Assembly: GCA_903918555.1 (NCBI GenBank)
Contig: CAIXEV010000724.1
Span: forward strand, 1-5,919
Reading direction: 5' to 3'
Source: an uncultured bacterium
Lineage (GTDB): Bacteria > Planctomycetota > Phycisphaerae > Phycisphaerales > SM1A02
Length of the DNA: 5,919 bases
Positions 1 through 5,794 of this stretch are shown here, piece by piece; the stretch's first letter is position 1, and each line of letters starts with the position of its first letter. The position numbers and the translations under genes are program-made. The notes under the pieces were generated by a model that had not been told where the DNA came from, searched no databases, and was given only the letters and a program-made list of their open reading frames with translations.

Positions 1-64
1 CGGCAGCGGCAGGGGAGTTCCCAAGCCGCCCGCGTGGGTCGATGAAGCCGGCGAATCCGCACAT
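1..64 (-). CDS. asparagine synthase family amidotransferase, N-terminal fragment (cut by window edge)
   Basis: Reading the minus strand from the ATG at 64 gives 21 codons beginning MCGFAGFIDP, open to the window edge. Cys2 directly after the start Met, in the context MCG(F/I)AG(F/I)ID, is the signature of class II (Ntn-type) glutamine amidotransferases of the AsnB family; Cys2 becomes the N-terminal nucleophile after Met removal. The position of this Cys also fixes the start. The gene begins 12 nt after the stop of the membrane-protein gene, so it is probably co-transcribed. No clear Shine-Dalgarno sequence precedes it. It would be a second AsnB-like protein in the cluster, not a copy of the complete one: after residue 10 the two sequences differ. 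Only about 20 residues are visible, so the synthetase domain is inferred. GlmS-type enzymes also start with MCG but normally continue IVGYIG, which fits less well. Confidence 0.78.
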   Translation of the reverse strand, partial: MCGFAGFIDPRGRLGNSPAAA

Positions 65-76
65 GCCGCGAGAGTA

Positions 77-1429
77 TCACAGGCGCCGCGGCGGCAGCGC
101 CCAGCCGTCGGCGCGCGGAAGCGCGGCGATCGCGATCGCCACCACGGCGGGGGCGTACGCGACATTCATGAGCTCGACGCATTCAGCCGCGGTCGCGAGC
201 GCCACGAAGAAGACCGCCGCGGTCGCGCCCGCGACGAGCGGATCGCGTCCGACGCGCGCAAGCCCGCAGCGGAAGCACGCGAGAATCGCGCCCGCGAGCA
301 GCATGAATCCGACGACGCCCGTCTCCGCAAGCGCGCGTACATAGCTCGAATGCGGGTGCTTCTGCAGCACTTCCTCGCGCGTGATGCCGCTCGCCGCGAC
401 GAAATCGGCCGTCGCCGGGTGCGCCTCGACGAATCCGCGGAAACTCCCGAGCCCGCCGCCGCGCAGCGGATGCGCGAGCCACTCCTCGATGCCGAGCCGC
501 CACCAGAAGAGCCGCGCGTGGATCGACGAGAAGCCCGTCTCGCCGCGCAGGGCCGCCGCGGCGTCGCGCTGCGCGTCCTGCATGTATCGCGTGAATTCGC
601 CGCCAAACACGGCGAGCGCGCCAGCGGCGACCACGACGACCGCGATCGCGGTTCCGACCACCGCGCGCGCGCGCACATGACCGCCCGCGACGAGGAGGAT
701 GGGCAACAGCAGCAGCGGCAACACGAGCGACAGCGCGGGATTCCGCGAGGAACTCAGGACGAGTCCGGCGGCCGCGAGCGCGGCGAGCGCAACGAGCGCG
801 ATCCGCGCGGGCCAGCGCGCTCCCACAAGCAGCGCAAGCGACAGCAGGATCGCGATTCCCGCGTTGATCGCAGCGACCGCGGGCAACGCGACGATGCCCG
901 TCGGCCGCCAGGTCAGGCCGCCCGGCTGCGCGACCCAGCCCAGCTTCTGCAGCACCTGCACGGCCGCATTCGTGCCGACCGCAAGCACGAGCGTCCACGC
1001 GAGGATCCGCGCGCGATCGATCACCGGAAAGAGCGCGACCAACGCCAGCAGCGCCCGATGCGAACCGAGCATGCCGAGCGCGCCCGCGCCGAGCGGCGAC
1101 CACAGCGCGCTGAGCGCGCTCCACGCGACCCACGCGAGCCCGAGCCAGAACGGCGGCCATCGCAGGAGCGGCGTGAACAGCACGGGAAACACGGCGAAAC
1201 GCGTCAGCGCCACCGTCAGGAGGATCGCGAACGCGGCCGAGTTCGGCGCCTGGTCGAGCGCGGAGAGATAGACGAACAGAACGCCCGCCGCGAGATGCAG
1301 CGCGTCGCCGTGGCGGTCGCGCGCCCGCACATCGCGCATCGCGGCGGCAAGCGCCTCGCCCGATGGCGGCGGCCACGCGCGCGTGAGCGCCGCGCGTCGA
1401 TCGAACCACGGCGTGCATGGAACGCTCAT
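77..1429 (-). CDS. O-antigen ligase / polymerase family (Wzy_C) membrane protein
   Basis: The protein is a 450-aa polytopic inner-membrane protein with about 12 hydrophobic segments, roughly residues 44-60, 64-90, 94-110, 115-136, 141-160, 176-203, 208-225, 233-248, 255-275, 369-388, 396-415 and 419-437. The largest soluble loop (about 276-366) lies between the last three helices and the rest, as in the WaaL/Wzy superfamily (Wzy_C, PF04932). Family-type motifs are SSSRNP (226-231), R306 followed by W309/W310 and the HPLRGGGLGSF stretch (320-330), and HPHSSYVRALAETG (358-371) with the conserved loop histidines. Such proteins either ligate polymerised glycan to lipid A core or polymerise repeat units using undecaprenyl-diphosphate donors in the periplasm. 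Sequence alone does not separate the two roles. I chose the ATG at 1429 because it forms an ATGA overlap with the upstream glycosyltransferase stop. A longer open frame reaches 1864, but its extra part lies out of frame inside that glycosyltransferase. Met31 is an alternative start that would still precede the first helix. Confidence 0.88.
   Translation of the reverse strand: MSVPCTPWFDRRAALTRAWPPPSGEALAAAMRDVRARDRHGDALHLAAGVLFVYLSALDQAPNSAAFAILLTVALTRFAVFPVLFTPLLRWPPFWLGLAWVAWSALSALWSPLGAGALGMLGSHRALLALVALFPVIDRARILAWTLVLAVGTNAAVQVLQKLGWVAQPGGLTWRPTGIVALPAVAAINAGIAILLSLALLVGARWPARIALVALAALAAAGLVLSSSRNPALSLVLPLLLLPILLVAGGHVRARAVVGTAIAVVVVAAGALAVFGGEFTRYMQDAQRDAAAALRGETGFSSIHARLFWWRLGIEEWLAHPLRGGGLGSFRGFVEAHPATADFVAASGITREEVLQKHPHSSYVRALAETGVVGFMLLAGAILACFRCGLARVGRDPLVAGATAAVFFVALATAAECVELMNVAYAPAVVAIAIAALPRADGWALPPRRL
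1426..1429 (-). other. ATGA stop/start overlap (likely translational coupling)
   Basis: On the minus strand the four bases ATGA hold the start codon of the membrane-protein gene and the TGA stop of the CapM-like glycosyltransferase gene. Overlaps of this kind usually mean that ribosomes finishing the first gene re-initiate on the second, tying the two protein levels together. It also supports the chosen start of the membrane protein. Confidence 0.8.
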
Positions 1430-2562
1430 GCGCCGAGCGCCTCCATGATGACGGCGTTCACGATGCGCACATCGAACTGCTCGACCGCTCGCTGCCGCGC
1501 CCGTGCGCCCATCGCGGCACGCAGCGCGGCGTCGTCGCCAAGCCGCAGGCACGCGCGCGCGAGCGCCTGCGCATCGCGCGGCGGGACAAGCAGTCCCTCG
1601 ACGCCCTCGCGCACCGTCTCGCGGCAGCCGATCGCATCGGTGGTGATCACGGGCCGCGCGGACGCCAAGGCCTCGAGCACGCTCTTCGGCCTTCCTTCGC
1701 GATACGAAGGCAGCACGAACACGCTCGCGCGCGCGAGCTCGCCGCGCACATCGTCGAGCCGGCCCGCGAACTCGACCGAGCCCTCGCGCACCCACGCATC
1801 GAGTTCCTCGCTGCGGATGGCCGCGGGATTCGCGTCGATCCAGCCCACGAGCCGGAACCGCCACGACGGCCGCTGCGCGCGCACGGTGCGCGCGGCCTCC
1901 GCATACTCGCGCACGCCCTTGTCGCCGAGCAGCCGCGCCACCATGAGGAAGGTCGGCGGACCCTCGGGCTGCGGCATGGCGGCGAACGCGTCGACATCCA
2001 CTCCGCTTCCCGCCACGATCCGCGGCGTCGGCGCCTTCATCAGCGCGCCGCGACGCGCGAGCTCGTCGCGGTCGTCGGGGTTCTGGAAGAGCACCGTCGT
2101 CGCGTCGGAAAGCGCGCTGCGATAGAGCCTCGTCGCAACCGCGCGGATGACGCGCGCCTTGAACGACGAGCCCGTGAAGGCGTAGCCGAGGCCCGTCACC
2201 ATCGCGACGCGGCGCGCAACGCCCGCCGCGCGCGCAGCGGGAATCGCGTGGAAGATCGGCTTCGGGTTCGAGACGAACACCGCGTCGGGCCGCAACCCGT
2301 TGAAAAACTCGGCGTAGTGCGCACGCGCCCGCCGCTCCGAGAGCGGGTTGATTCCGGTGCGGTTCAGCGGGGAGAACACGCAGCGCGCGCCGAGCGCCTC
2401 GATCGCGCGCGCCACGGCCTGCGGATCAACCTCCGCCGGAACAGGCGTCGACACCGTGACGGCATGGCCGCGCGCGACGAGATCGCGCACGAGCGCGCCG
2501 CGAAACGAGACGACCGTGTCGCCGATGCCGTTGACAATAGCAATCGAGGCCTTGTGGCTCAT
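1426..2562 (-). CDS. GT4-family glycosyltransferase, CapM/PglA-like
   Basis: A 378-aa retaining GT-B glycosyltransferase, probably cytoplasmic and membrane-associated, transferring a sugar from a nucleotide donor to a lipid-linked acceptor. The N-terminal acceptor domain (about 1-185) has SFRGALVRDLVARGHAV (19-35), PLNRTGINP (65-73), RPDAVFVSNPKP (91-102), AARAAGV (109-115) and GLGYAFTG (124-131). This pattern is typical of the CapM-like GT4 group, which includes PglA and WbnH-type enzymes. The C-terminal donor domain (about 200-378) carries R210 and K215 of the diphosphate-binding motif (VARLLGDKG) and an EX7E motif at E289 and E297. The length matches the family. The start is ATG at 2562; an in-frame TTG at 2574 would add only four residues (MTAS) and is less likely. 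No clear Shine-Dalgarno sequence precedes the ATG. The gene lies 39 nt after the other complete glycosyltransferase, in the same frame, and overlaps the next gene by 4 nt. Relatives often add the second sugar on undecaprenyl-diphosphate; the specificity here is unknown. Confidence 0.9.
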   Translation of the reverse strand: MSHKASIAIVNGIGDTVVSFRGALVRDLVARGHAVTVSTPVPAEVDPQAVARAIEALGARCVFSPLNRTGINPLSERRARAHYAEFFNGLRPDAVFVSNPKPIFHAIPAARAAGVARRVAMVTGLGYAFTGSSFKARVIRAVATRLYRSALSDATTVLFQNPDDRDELARRGALMKAPTPRIVAGSGVDVDAFAAMPQPEGPPTFLMVARLLGDKGVREYAEAARTVRAQRPSWRFRLVGWIDANPAAIRSEELDAWVREGSVEFAGRLDDVRGELARASVFVLPSYREGRPKSVLEALASARPVITTDAIGCRETVREGVEGLLVPPRDAQALARACLRLGDDAALRAAMGARARQRAVEQFDVRIVNAVIMEALGA

Positions 2563-2584
2563 GGACGCGGTCAATGTACGCGCT

Positions 2585-2598
2585 GCGGGCGCGCCCGC
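2585..2598. repeat. 14-bp perfect GC palindrome between two glycosyltransferase genes
   Basis: GCGGGCGCGCCCGC reads the same on both strands and could fold in RNA as a 5-bp stem with a CGCG loop. It sits in the 39-nt gap between the two complete glycosyltransferase genes, 3 nt past the upstream stop codon. No T-tract follows, so it is not a standard intrinsic terminator. In DNA this rich in GC such palindromes arise easily, so its role is doubtful. Confidence 0.35.
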
Positions 2599-2601
2599 GG
2601 G

Positions 2602-3795
2602 TCAGACGGCCGGCTCGGCCGCGCGCGCGGGAAGGAGCCGCTCGGAGCCGAGGCGCTCGCCGCTTCCGCGCCGTTCGCTCACGATCTCGTGGTAGAGCCG
2701 GCCGTAGCGCGCGGCGACCGATTCGATCGAGTACGCGGTGCGGATCCGTTCGCGCGCGGAGTCGCCGAACTCGCGGCGACGCGCGTGACCGAGCGCCGAA
2801 AGCGACTCGATCTCGGCCGCAAGCCGCGCCGCATCGCCGCAGGGCACGATGCGTCCGGCATCGCCGATCACATCGCGGGTGTCGCCGATGTCGGTGCCGA
2901 TCACGGGCAGTCCGCAGGCCATGCCTTCGCCGACGGCGTTCGGGCAGCCTTCGGTGTTGCTCGAGCTCACGAGGATGTCGAGCCCCGACATGACGCGTGG
3001 CACATCGACGCGCTCGCCAAGGAGCCGCAGCCGGCCGCGGAGCGGGCCGCGCATCGCCTCGCGGCAGCGCGCGTGCGTGTCGGTGCCGCGCCCCGTGCAG
3101 ACGAACACCAGCCGCGGGTCGCGTGCGGCCGCGATCTCGGCCGCACGGAAGAAGTTCGCGTGGTCCTTGCTCGGGTGGACGCGCGCGACGATGCCAACGA
3201 GCACCGCGCCGTCATCGACCGCGAGCTCGCCGCGGAACGACGCGCGCGCGACCGGATCGGGCCTGAAGCTGTCGACCTCGAAGCCGTTCGGAATGACGAG
3301 GCTGCGCGTGTTCACATATCCGATGCGCGCGTGCTGGTCGCGGCTCACATGCGAGTTGTTGACGAGCGCGTCGGCGTGCGGCGCGAGCACGCGGCCCGAG
3401 CGGATCACCGCCTGCGTGAGGAAGCGTTCCTTCGAGATGTCGTAGAGCGACTGACGGATGTTCCACGCCACCCCGGTCTTGCGCGGCAGCCACGGCCGCG
3501 CCATGCTCGCCGCGACATTCGCGTGGTACATCCACGACTGCACGAGATCGGGGCGCGTCGCGCGCAGGATCGTGATGAGCCGGCGCAGCGCGCGGGGGCT
3601 GACCTCGCCGCGGCGAAGGTCGAGGCTGCGGACCTCGATGCCCATGTCCTGGATGATCTCGATCAGCGCGCCGTCGTTCACAAGCGTCACGACCGTCGGC
3701 CTGAACTCCGAGCGGTCCATCGCCCGCAGGAGCTTCACGAGCATCTGCTCCGCCCCGCCGATCGCAAGTGTGGTGATGAGGTGGACAACGCGCAT
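2602..3795 (-). CDS. GT4-family glycosyltransferase, WbnK-like
   Basis: A 397-aa GT-B glycosyltransferase starting MRVVHLITTLAIGGAEQML, the usual glycine-rich first strand and loop of GT4 enzymes that begin with GGAE. The acceptor domain (about 1-185) also has QSWMYHANV (86-94), WNIRQS (111-116), an NNS element (146-148), GY (159-160) and VIPNGFEVDSFRPD (167-180). This set resembles the WbnK-like GT4 subfamily of O-antigen clusters. The donor domain (about 195-370) shows R205 and K210 (GIVARVHPSKD), GRG at 235-237, and EX7E at E282 and E290 within TEGCPNAVGEGMACGLPV. These residues bind the nucleotide-sugar diphosphate in the family. The product is probably a cytoplasmic enzyme that extends the lipid-linked repeat unit; donor and linkage cannot be read from sequence. 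Residues 370-397 form a charged then Ala/Pro-rich tail beyond the usual end of the fold. The ATG at 3795 fits the family N-terminus exactly. A candidate promoter lies just upstream (3814-3842), with only a weak GAAG as ribosome-binding sequence. Confidence 0.92.
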   Translation of the reverse strand: MRVVHLITTLAIGGAEQMLVKLLRAMDRSEFRPTVVTLVNDGALIEIIQDMGIEVRSLDLRRGEVSPRALRRLITILRATRPDLVQSWMYHANVAASMARPWLPRKTGVAWNIRQSLYDISKERFLTQAVIRSGRVLAPHADALVNNSHVSRDQHARIGYVNTRSLVIPNGFEVDSFRPDPVARASFRGELAVDDGAVLVGIVARVHPSKDHANFFRAAEIAAARDPRLVFVCTGRGTDTHARCREAMRGPLRGRLRLLGERVDVPRVMSGLDILVSSSNTEGCPNAVGEGMACGLPVIGTDIGDTRDVIGDAGRIVPCGDAARLAAEIESLSALGHARRREFGDSARERIRTAYSIESVAARYGRLYHEIVSERRGSGERLGSERLLPARAAEPAV

Positions 3796-3813
3796 GGAAC
3801 TTCGAAGGGGCGC

Positions 3814-3842
3814 AGTCTATCCGCGTCGGGCAGGGCGCTCAA
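3814..3842 (-). promoter_or_regulatory. candidate sigma70-type promoter for the WbnK-like glycosyltransferase and downstream genes
   Basis: In the 106-nt gap after the amidotransferase gene, the minus strand reads TTGAGC (3837-3842), a 17-nt spacer, then TAGACT (3814-3819). Each box matches four of six consensus positions, and the spacing is ideal. The -10 box ends 18 nt before the ATG at 3795, so the leader would be only about 10-12 nt. The A/T content of the boxes stands out in this very GC-rich gap. If real, it would let the two complete glycosyltransferases, the membrane protein and the second AsnB-like gene be transcribed separately from the first amidotransferase gene. Confidence 0.42.
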
Positions 3843-3901
3843 TGAACGGGTGATCGGGGGTCGTCACGGCAAACCGCGTCGAATTCGCGCTCCCGCGGAG
3901 A

Positions 3902-5737
3902 TTATCGCCGCGCCCGCAGCCAAAGCTCGAGGATCAGCATCGGCCAGAGCCGGTAGATCGAGAATAGGTTCGGATTGCGTTGCTCCTCGACGAAGCGGTC
4001 GAGCGCGTCGCCATCGAGGTGGTCGCGCAGCGCCGCGTCGCGGCCAAGCGAGCCCTCCGCCAGCGCCAGCAGCGCCGGCTGCGACCAGCAGCGCGTCGGC
4101 AGTCCGAAGCCCATCTTGCGCCGCTCCATCCACTCGCGCGGCAGGTACTCCATCGCGAGCTCCTTGAGGATCCACTTCGTTCCCTGCGGCGGGTGCCAGA
4201 GCAGCGAGTCGGGCAGGGTCGCCGCGAACGCGCCGAGATCCTTGTCGAGCAGCGGGCAGCGCACCTCGAGCGAGCACTGCATGCTCATGCGGTCGACCTT
4301 CGGCAGCACCGCGCCCGGCATGTAGGTCCACGCGTCGAGCGCGCGCATGCGCTGGAGCGGCGTGCGCTTCCTGTCGGAGAGCAGCGCGCGCCATGCGCCG
4401 AACTCGGCGGCGGCGCCGCGCGGAATCGGCGTCCCGAGCAGCTCCGCCACGCGCTCGGGCTGGAACATCAGCCAGCGCGGCGAGAGGTAGCGGTCGGCGA
4501 CGGTGGCCGCGCGCTGTCCGCGCAGGCGCAGCGCGATGCGCGACAGAAGCCCGCGCGCATCGGCCGCCGCCTCGTTCAGCGTGTCGCGGTAGCGGCCGTA
4601 GCCGCCGAAGAGCTCGTCGCCGCCGTCGCCCGACAGCGCGACCGTGACGAATTGCCGCGTAAACCGCGACAAAAGCAAGGTCGGCAGGCACGACGAGTCG
4701 CCGTTCGGCTCGTCGAGCCGCGACGCGATCTCGGGCAGCATCGAGAGCGCATCGGGCGACAGCACCTCGTCGCGGTGGTTCGTGCCGAGCATGCGCGCCG
4801 TCTCGCGCGCGAAGAGATGCTCGGTGGCCTCCGGATCGTCGAATCCGATCGAGAAGGTGTCGACCCGGCGCCCGAAATCCTTCGCCATCACCGCGACGAC
4901 GAGCGAGCTGTCGACGCCGCCCGAGAGGAACGCGCCGAGCGGCACATCGCTCTCGAGGCGCTTCTCGACGGCCTCGCGCACGAGCGTGCGCAGCCGCGAC
5001 TTCGCCTCGTCGGGCGTGAGGTCCGCCTCGATCGCGCGCCGCGGCTCGAACTCGTAGAAGCTCCGCCGCTCCCAGCCGCGCTCGGCGAAGTCGATCGCGA
5101 CCGCCTCGCCCGCGTCGATCTTCGCGACGCCTTCGTAGATCGCGAGCTCGGTCGGCACATACTGGACGAGGAGATACGCCGCGATCGCGTCGCGCGAGAC
5201 CTTTCGCTCGAAGAACGGCAGCGCCTCGAGCGCCTGCAGCTCGCTCGCGAACGCGAAGTAGCCGTCGCCTTCCGCGACATACAGCGGCTTCTTGCCGAAC
5301 GCGTCGCGCGCGAGGATGAGCTTCCTTTCACGGGAATTCCACGCCGCGAACGCGAACATGCCCGACAGCCGCGCGCACCGCGCGAGGTCGGTCGATTCGA
5401 ACATGTGGCAGAGGACCTCGGTGTCGCTCTTCGAGCGGAACGCATGGCCCTCGCGCTCGAGCTCGGCGCGCAGCGCGCGGTGGTTGTAGATCTCGCCGTT
5501 GAAGACGACCTGCACGGAACCGTCTTCGTTCGACATCGGCTGCCGGCCCTCGGGCCGCAGATCGATGATCGAGAGCCGCCGGTGCGCGAGCGCGACCATG
5601 CCGTCGTCCGACACCCAGGTCGCGCCGTCGTCGGGGCCACGGTGCACCATCGTGTCGCGCATCGCCGTCGCGAGACGCGCGATCTCGTCGCGGCCAAGGC
5701 CGAGTCCGGTGTCGATGATGCCTGCGATGCCGCACAT
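3902..5737 (-). CDS. asnB: glutamine-hydrolysing asparagine synthase family amidotransferase
   Basis: A complete 611-aa two-domain cytoplasmic enzyme. The N-terminal glutaminase domain (about 1-210) starts MCGIAGIID, with Cys2 as nucleophile, and has AHRRLSIIDL (51-60, R54), NGEIYNH (80-86) and SDTEV (104-108, D105), the residues that bind glutamine in this family. The synthetase domain (about 245-600) has the ATP-binding PP-loop LSGGVDSS (271-278), DEPNGDSS (342-349), LSGDGGDELFGGY (368-380), DRMSM and EVRCPLLD (482-498), and KMGFGLP (541-547). All catalytic landmarks are intact. The enzyme hydrolyses glutamine, activates a carboxylate as an acyl-adenylate and amidates it. E. coli AsnB is about 554 aa; longer forms near 610-630 aa are common in O-antigen and exopolysaccharide clusters, for example WbpS, where amidation of a sugar carboxylate has been proposed. 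Flanking glycosyltransferases favour that role over bulk asparagine synthesis, but this is inference. Cys2 fixes the start. No Shine-Dalgarno sequence is evident. Confidence 0.95.
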   Translation of the reverse strand: MCGIAGIIDTGLGLGRDEIARLATAMRDTMVHRGPDDGATWVSDDGMVALAHRRLSIIDLRPEGRQPMSNEDGSVQVVFNGEIYNHRALRAELEREGHAFRSKSDTEVLCHMFESTDLARCARLSGMFAFAAWNSRERKLILARDAFGKKPLYVAEGDGYFAFASELQALEALPFFERKVSRDAIAAYLLVQYVPTELAIYEGVAKIDAGEAVAIDFAERGWERRSFYEFEPRRAIEADLTPDEAKSRLRTLVREAVEKRLESDVPLGAFLSGGVDSSLVVAVMAKDFGRRVDTFSIGFDDPEATEHLFARETARMLGTNHRDEVLSPDALSMLPEIASRLDEPNGDSSCLPTLLLSRFTRQFVTVALSGDGGDELFGGYGRYRDTLNEAAADARGLLSRIALRLRGQRAATVADRYLSPRWLMFQPERVAELLGTPIPRGAAAEFGAWRALLSDRKRTPLQRMRALDAWTYMPGAVLPKVDRMSMQCSLEVRCPLLDKDLGAFAATLPDSLLWHPPQGTKWILKELAMEYLPREWMERRKMGFGLPTRCWSQPALLALAEGSLGRDAALRDHLDGDALDRFVEEQRNPNLFSIYRLWPMLILELWLRARR

Positions 5738-5766
5738 GGAAGGTGATTCGCCGCGAAAGGCCGCCG

Positions 5767-5775
5767 AGGATAGCA
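5767..5775 (-). promoter_or_regulatory. possible extended -10 element upstream of the amidotransferase gene
   Basis: In the 57-nt gap before the amidotransferase gene the minus strand contains TGCTATCCT, which fits a TGn extended -10 followed by a box matching TATAAT at four of six positions. It ends 29 nt before the ATG. I see no good -35 at 16-18 nt spacing, so an extended -10 promoter is the only reading, and a chance match is quite possible. Confidence 0.22.
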
Positions 5776-5794
5776 GGGACGCGACGGGCGAAGG

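Noticed and set aside
125..141. GCGATCGC octamers resembling cyanobacterial HIP1
   Set aside because: They encode Ile-Ala-Ile-Ala in a membrane helix, occur sparsely and are expected in high-GC coding DNA; nothing else suggests a cyanobacterium.
662..672. Run of alternating CG as possible Z-DNA or repeat
   Set aside because: It is only 11 nt, lies inside a coding region (VRARAV) and similar runs occur throughout this GC-rich sequence.
1430..1864. Upstream extension of the membrane-protein frame to 1864 (145 extra residues)
   Set aside because: The extra part lies out of frame inside the CapM-like glycosyltransferase and is Arg-rich without motifs. The ATG at 1429 gives a normal protein and a classic ATGA overlap.
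350..2125. A 591-codon plus-strand open frame opposite the membrane-protein gene
   Set aside because: Same codon-register shadow effect. The product is a low-complexity Arg/Glu/Gln-rich sequence, as expected from reverse-complemented Ala/Leu/Val codons.
2563..2574. TTG at 2574 as start of the CapM-like glycosyltransferase
   Set aside because: It adds only four residues (MTAS), has no better ribosome-binding sequence, and the ATG at 2562 fits the family N-terminus.
3890..3900. Small hairpin (CTCC-GCG-GGAG) just after the amidotransferase stop as a terminator
   Set aside because: The stem is only 4 bp and no T-run follows on the minus strand.
1417..4167. A 916-codon open frame on the plus strand across both complete glycosyltransferase genes
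   Set aside because: Its codons lie exactly opposite the codons of both transferase genes, so it stays open because those genes avoid TTA, CTA and TCA. The product is Arg/His/Ala-rich with no recognisable domain, while the minus-strand frames carry full family motifs.
3980..5746. A 588-codon plus-strand open frame opposite the amidotransferase gene
   Set aside because: It is register-aligned with the amidotransferase and ends at a single CTA leucine codon (L591 of that protein). No domain is seen and the composition is that of a shadow frame.
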